From assembly GCA_013399115.1 (NCBI GenBank), contig VXAA01003380.1, positions 121,159 through 185,158 of the forward strand: DNA of 64,000 nucleotides. The letters run 5' to 3'. Source of the DNA: Anseranas semipalmata. Lineage: Eukaryota; Chordata; Aves; Anseriformes; Anseranatidae. Positions 63,660-64,000 of this stretch are shown here, in pieces; the stretch's first letter is position 1; every line of letters starts with the position of its first letter. The position numbers were made by a program, and so were the translations under genes. A model generated the notes under the pieces. The model had not been told where the DNA came from and did no database searches. It was given only the letters and a program-made list of their open reading frames with translations.

Positions 63660-64000
63660 AATACAGAAGATTTGGAAGTGGCGGTGTGACCCGGGGGTTA
63701 CTAGAAGGCAGCAGTCTCAGATGGGACACGGCCAGAAACAGCTTGTGGTGGCCGGCCAGGCAGGCCTAGCAAGGCAGCGGAAGCTGAGGGCTTGGGGGCA
63801 CCGGCGGGAAGCGCGACCAACAGCGGCAGGGCGGGGGCGAGCAGCTGCCAGGCACCCCGGCTACACCTCGAGAAGCAAGCCCGTCAGAAGCGCACTAACA
63901 CGGGCTCGGCAGGCAACGGGAGGAAGCTGAGAAGCGGCTGGGACGGGGCCGACCGAGGGCCGGGGGGAGCCGCCCGGCGGGCGGCGCTTGGCCCCGAGGC
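63660..64000. promoter_or_regulatory. CpG-island-like region at the right edge
   Basis: From about 63660 the composition changes from AT-rich to strongly GC-rich with many CpG, such as GGCACCGGCGGGAAGCGCGA and GCCGCCCGGCGGGCGGCGCT. It continues off the right edge. In birds such islands usually mark promoters. Either strand could be transcribed: rightward for the MAENK candidate, or leftward for the - strand PCSK-like gene. The open frame at 63721-63930 is an effect of GC-rich composition and shows no domain. Confidence 0.75.

Overview
The window is AT-rich vertebrate DNA, and the repeats show it is from a bird. It carries many copies of the CR1 (chicken repeat 1) LINE, including copies whose 3' ends carry the typical avian tail of short ATTCTATG-like or GTGATTCT-like units. 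It also holds ancient amniote repeats (L3/CR1-like LINEs, MIR SINEs) and one avian retroviral-type LTR. A neoavian bird is my best guess, from the style of the youngest CR1 at 56.8 kb, but subfamily calls were made by eye. There are no bacterial-style operons, no rRNA or tRNA genes that I can recognise, and no CRISPR array.

Layout. 1-1374: CR1 on +, running in from the left edge. 4988-5518: short CR1 on +. 8473-8990 and 10148-11805: CR1 copies on -. 14470-14695: MIR SINE. 15617-15794: the only convincing protein-coding exon, on the - strand, encoding a signal peptide and a segment that resembles the pro-domain of proprotein convertases (PCSK family). 15795-28334: AT-rich non-coding sequence with microsatellites. 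28335-32190: one very old, nearly complete CR1/L3-type LINE on +, split by an LTR at 30531-31236. 33710-34880: another old interspersed repeat. 41828-44000: CR1 on - that keeps its 5' half (ORF1 esterase, endonuclease, start of the reverse transcriptase) and lacks the 3' half. 51121-51350, 54725-54835 and 59480-59890: old L3/CR1 and MIR fragments. 56802-57378: the youngest-looking CR1, with an unbroken reading frame. 63550-64000: a CpG-rich end that looks like a promoter or first-exon region of a gene continuing to the right.

Interpretation. The coding exon on - has a splice acceptor just before its ATG and a phase-0 donor at its end, so the gene has a 5' untranslated exon to the right and further coding exons to the left. 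A strong consensus donor on - at 61316 is one candidate for that upstream exon. If so, most of the window is one 45-kb first intron; this is inference only. All mobile-element reading frames except the 56.8-57.4 kb one are broken, and none encodes a complete element.
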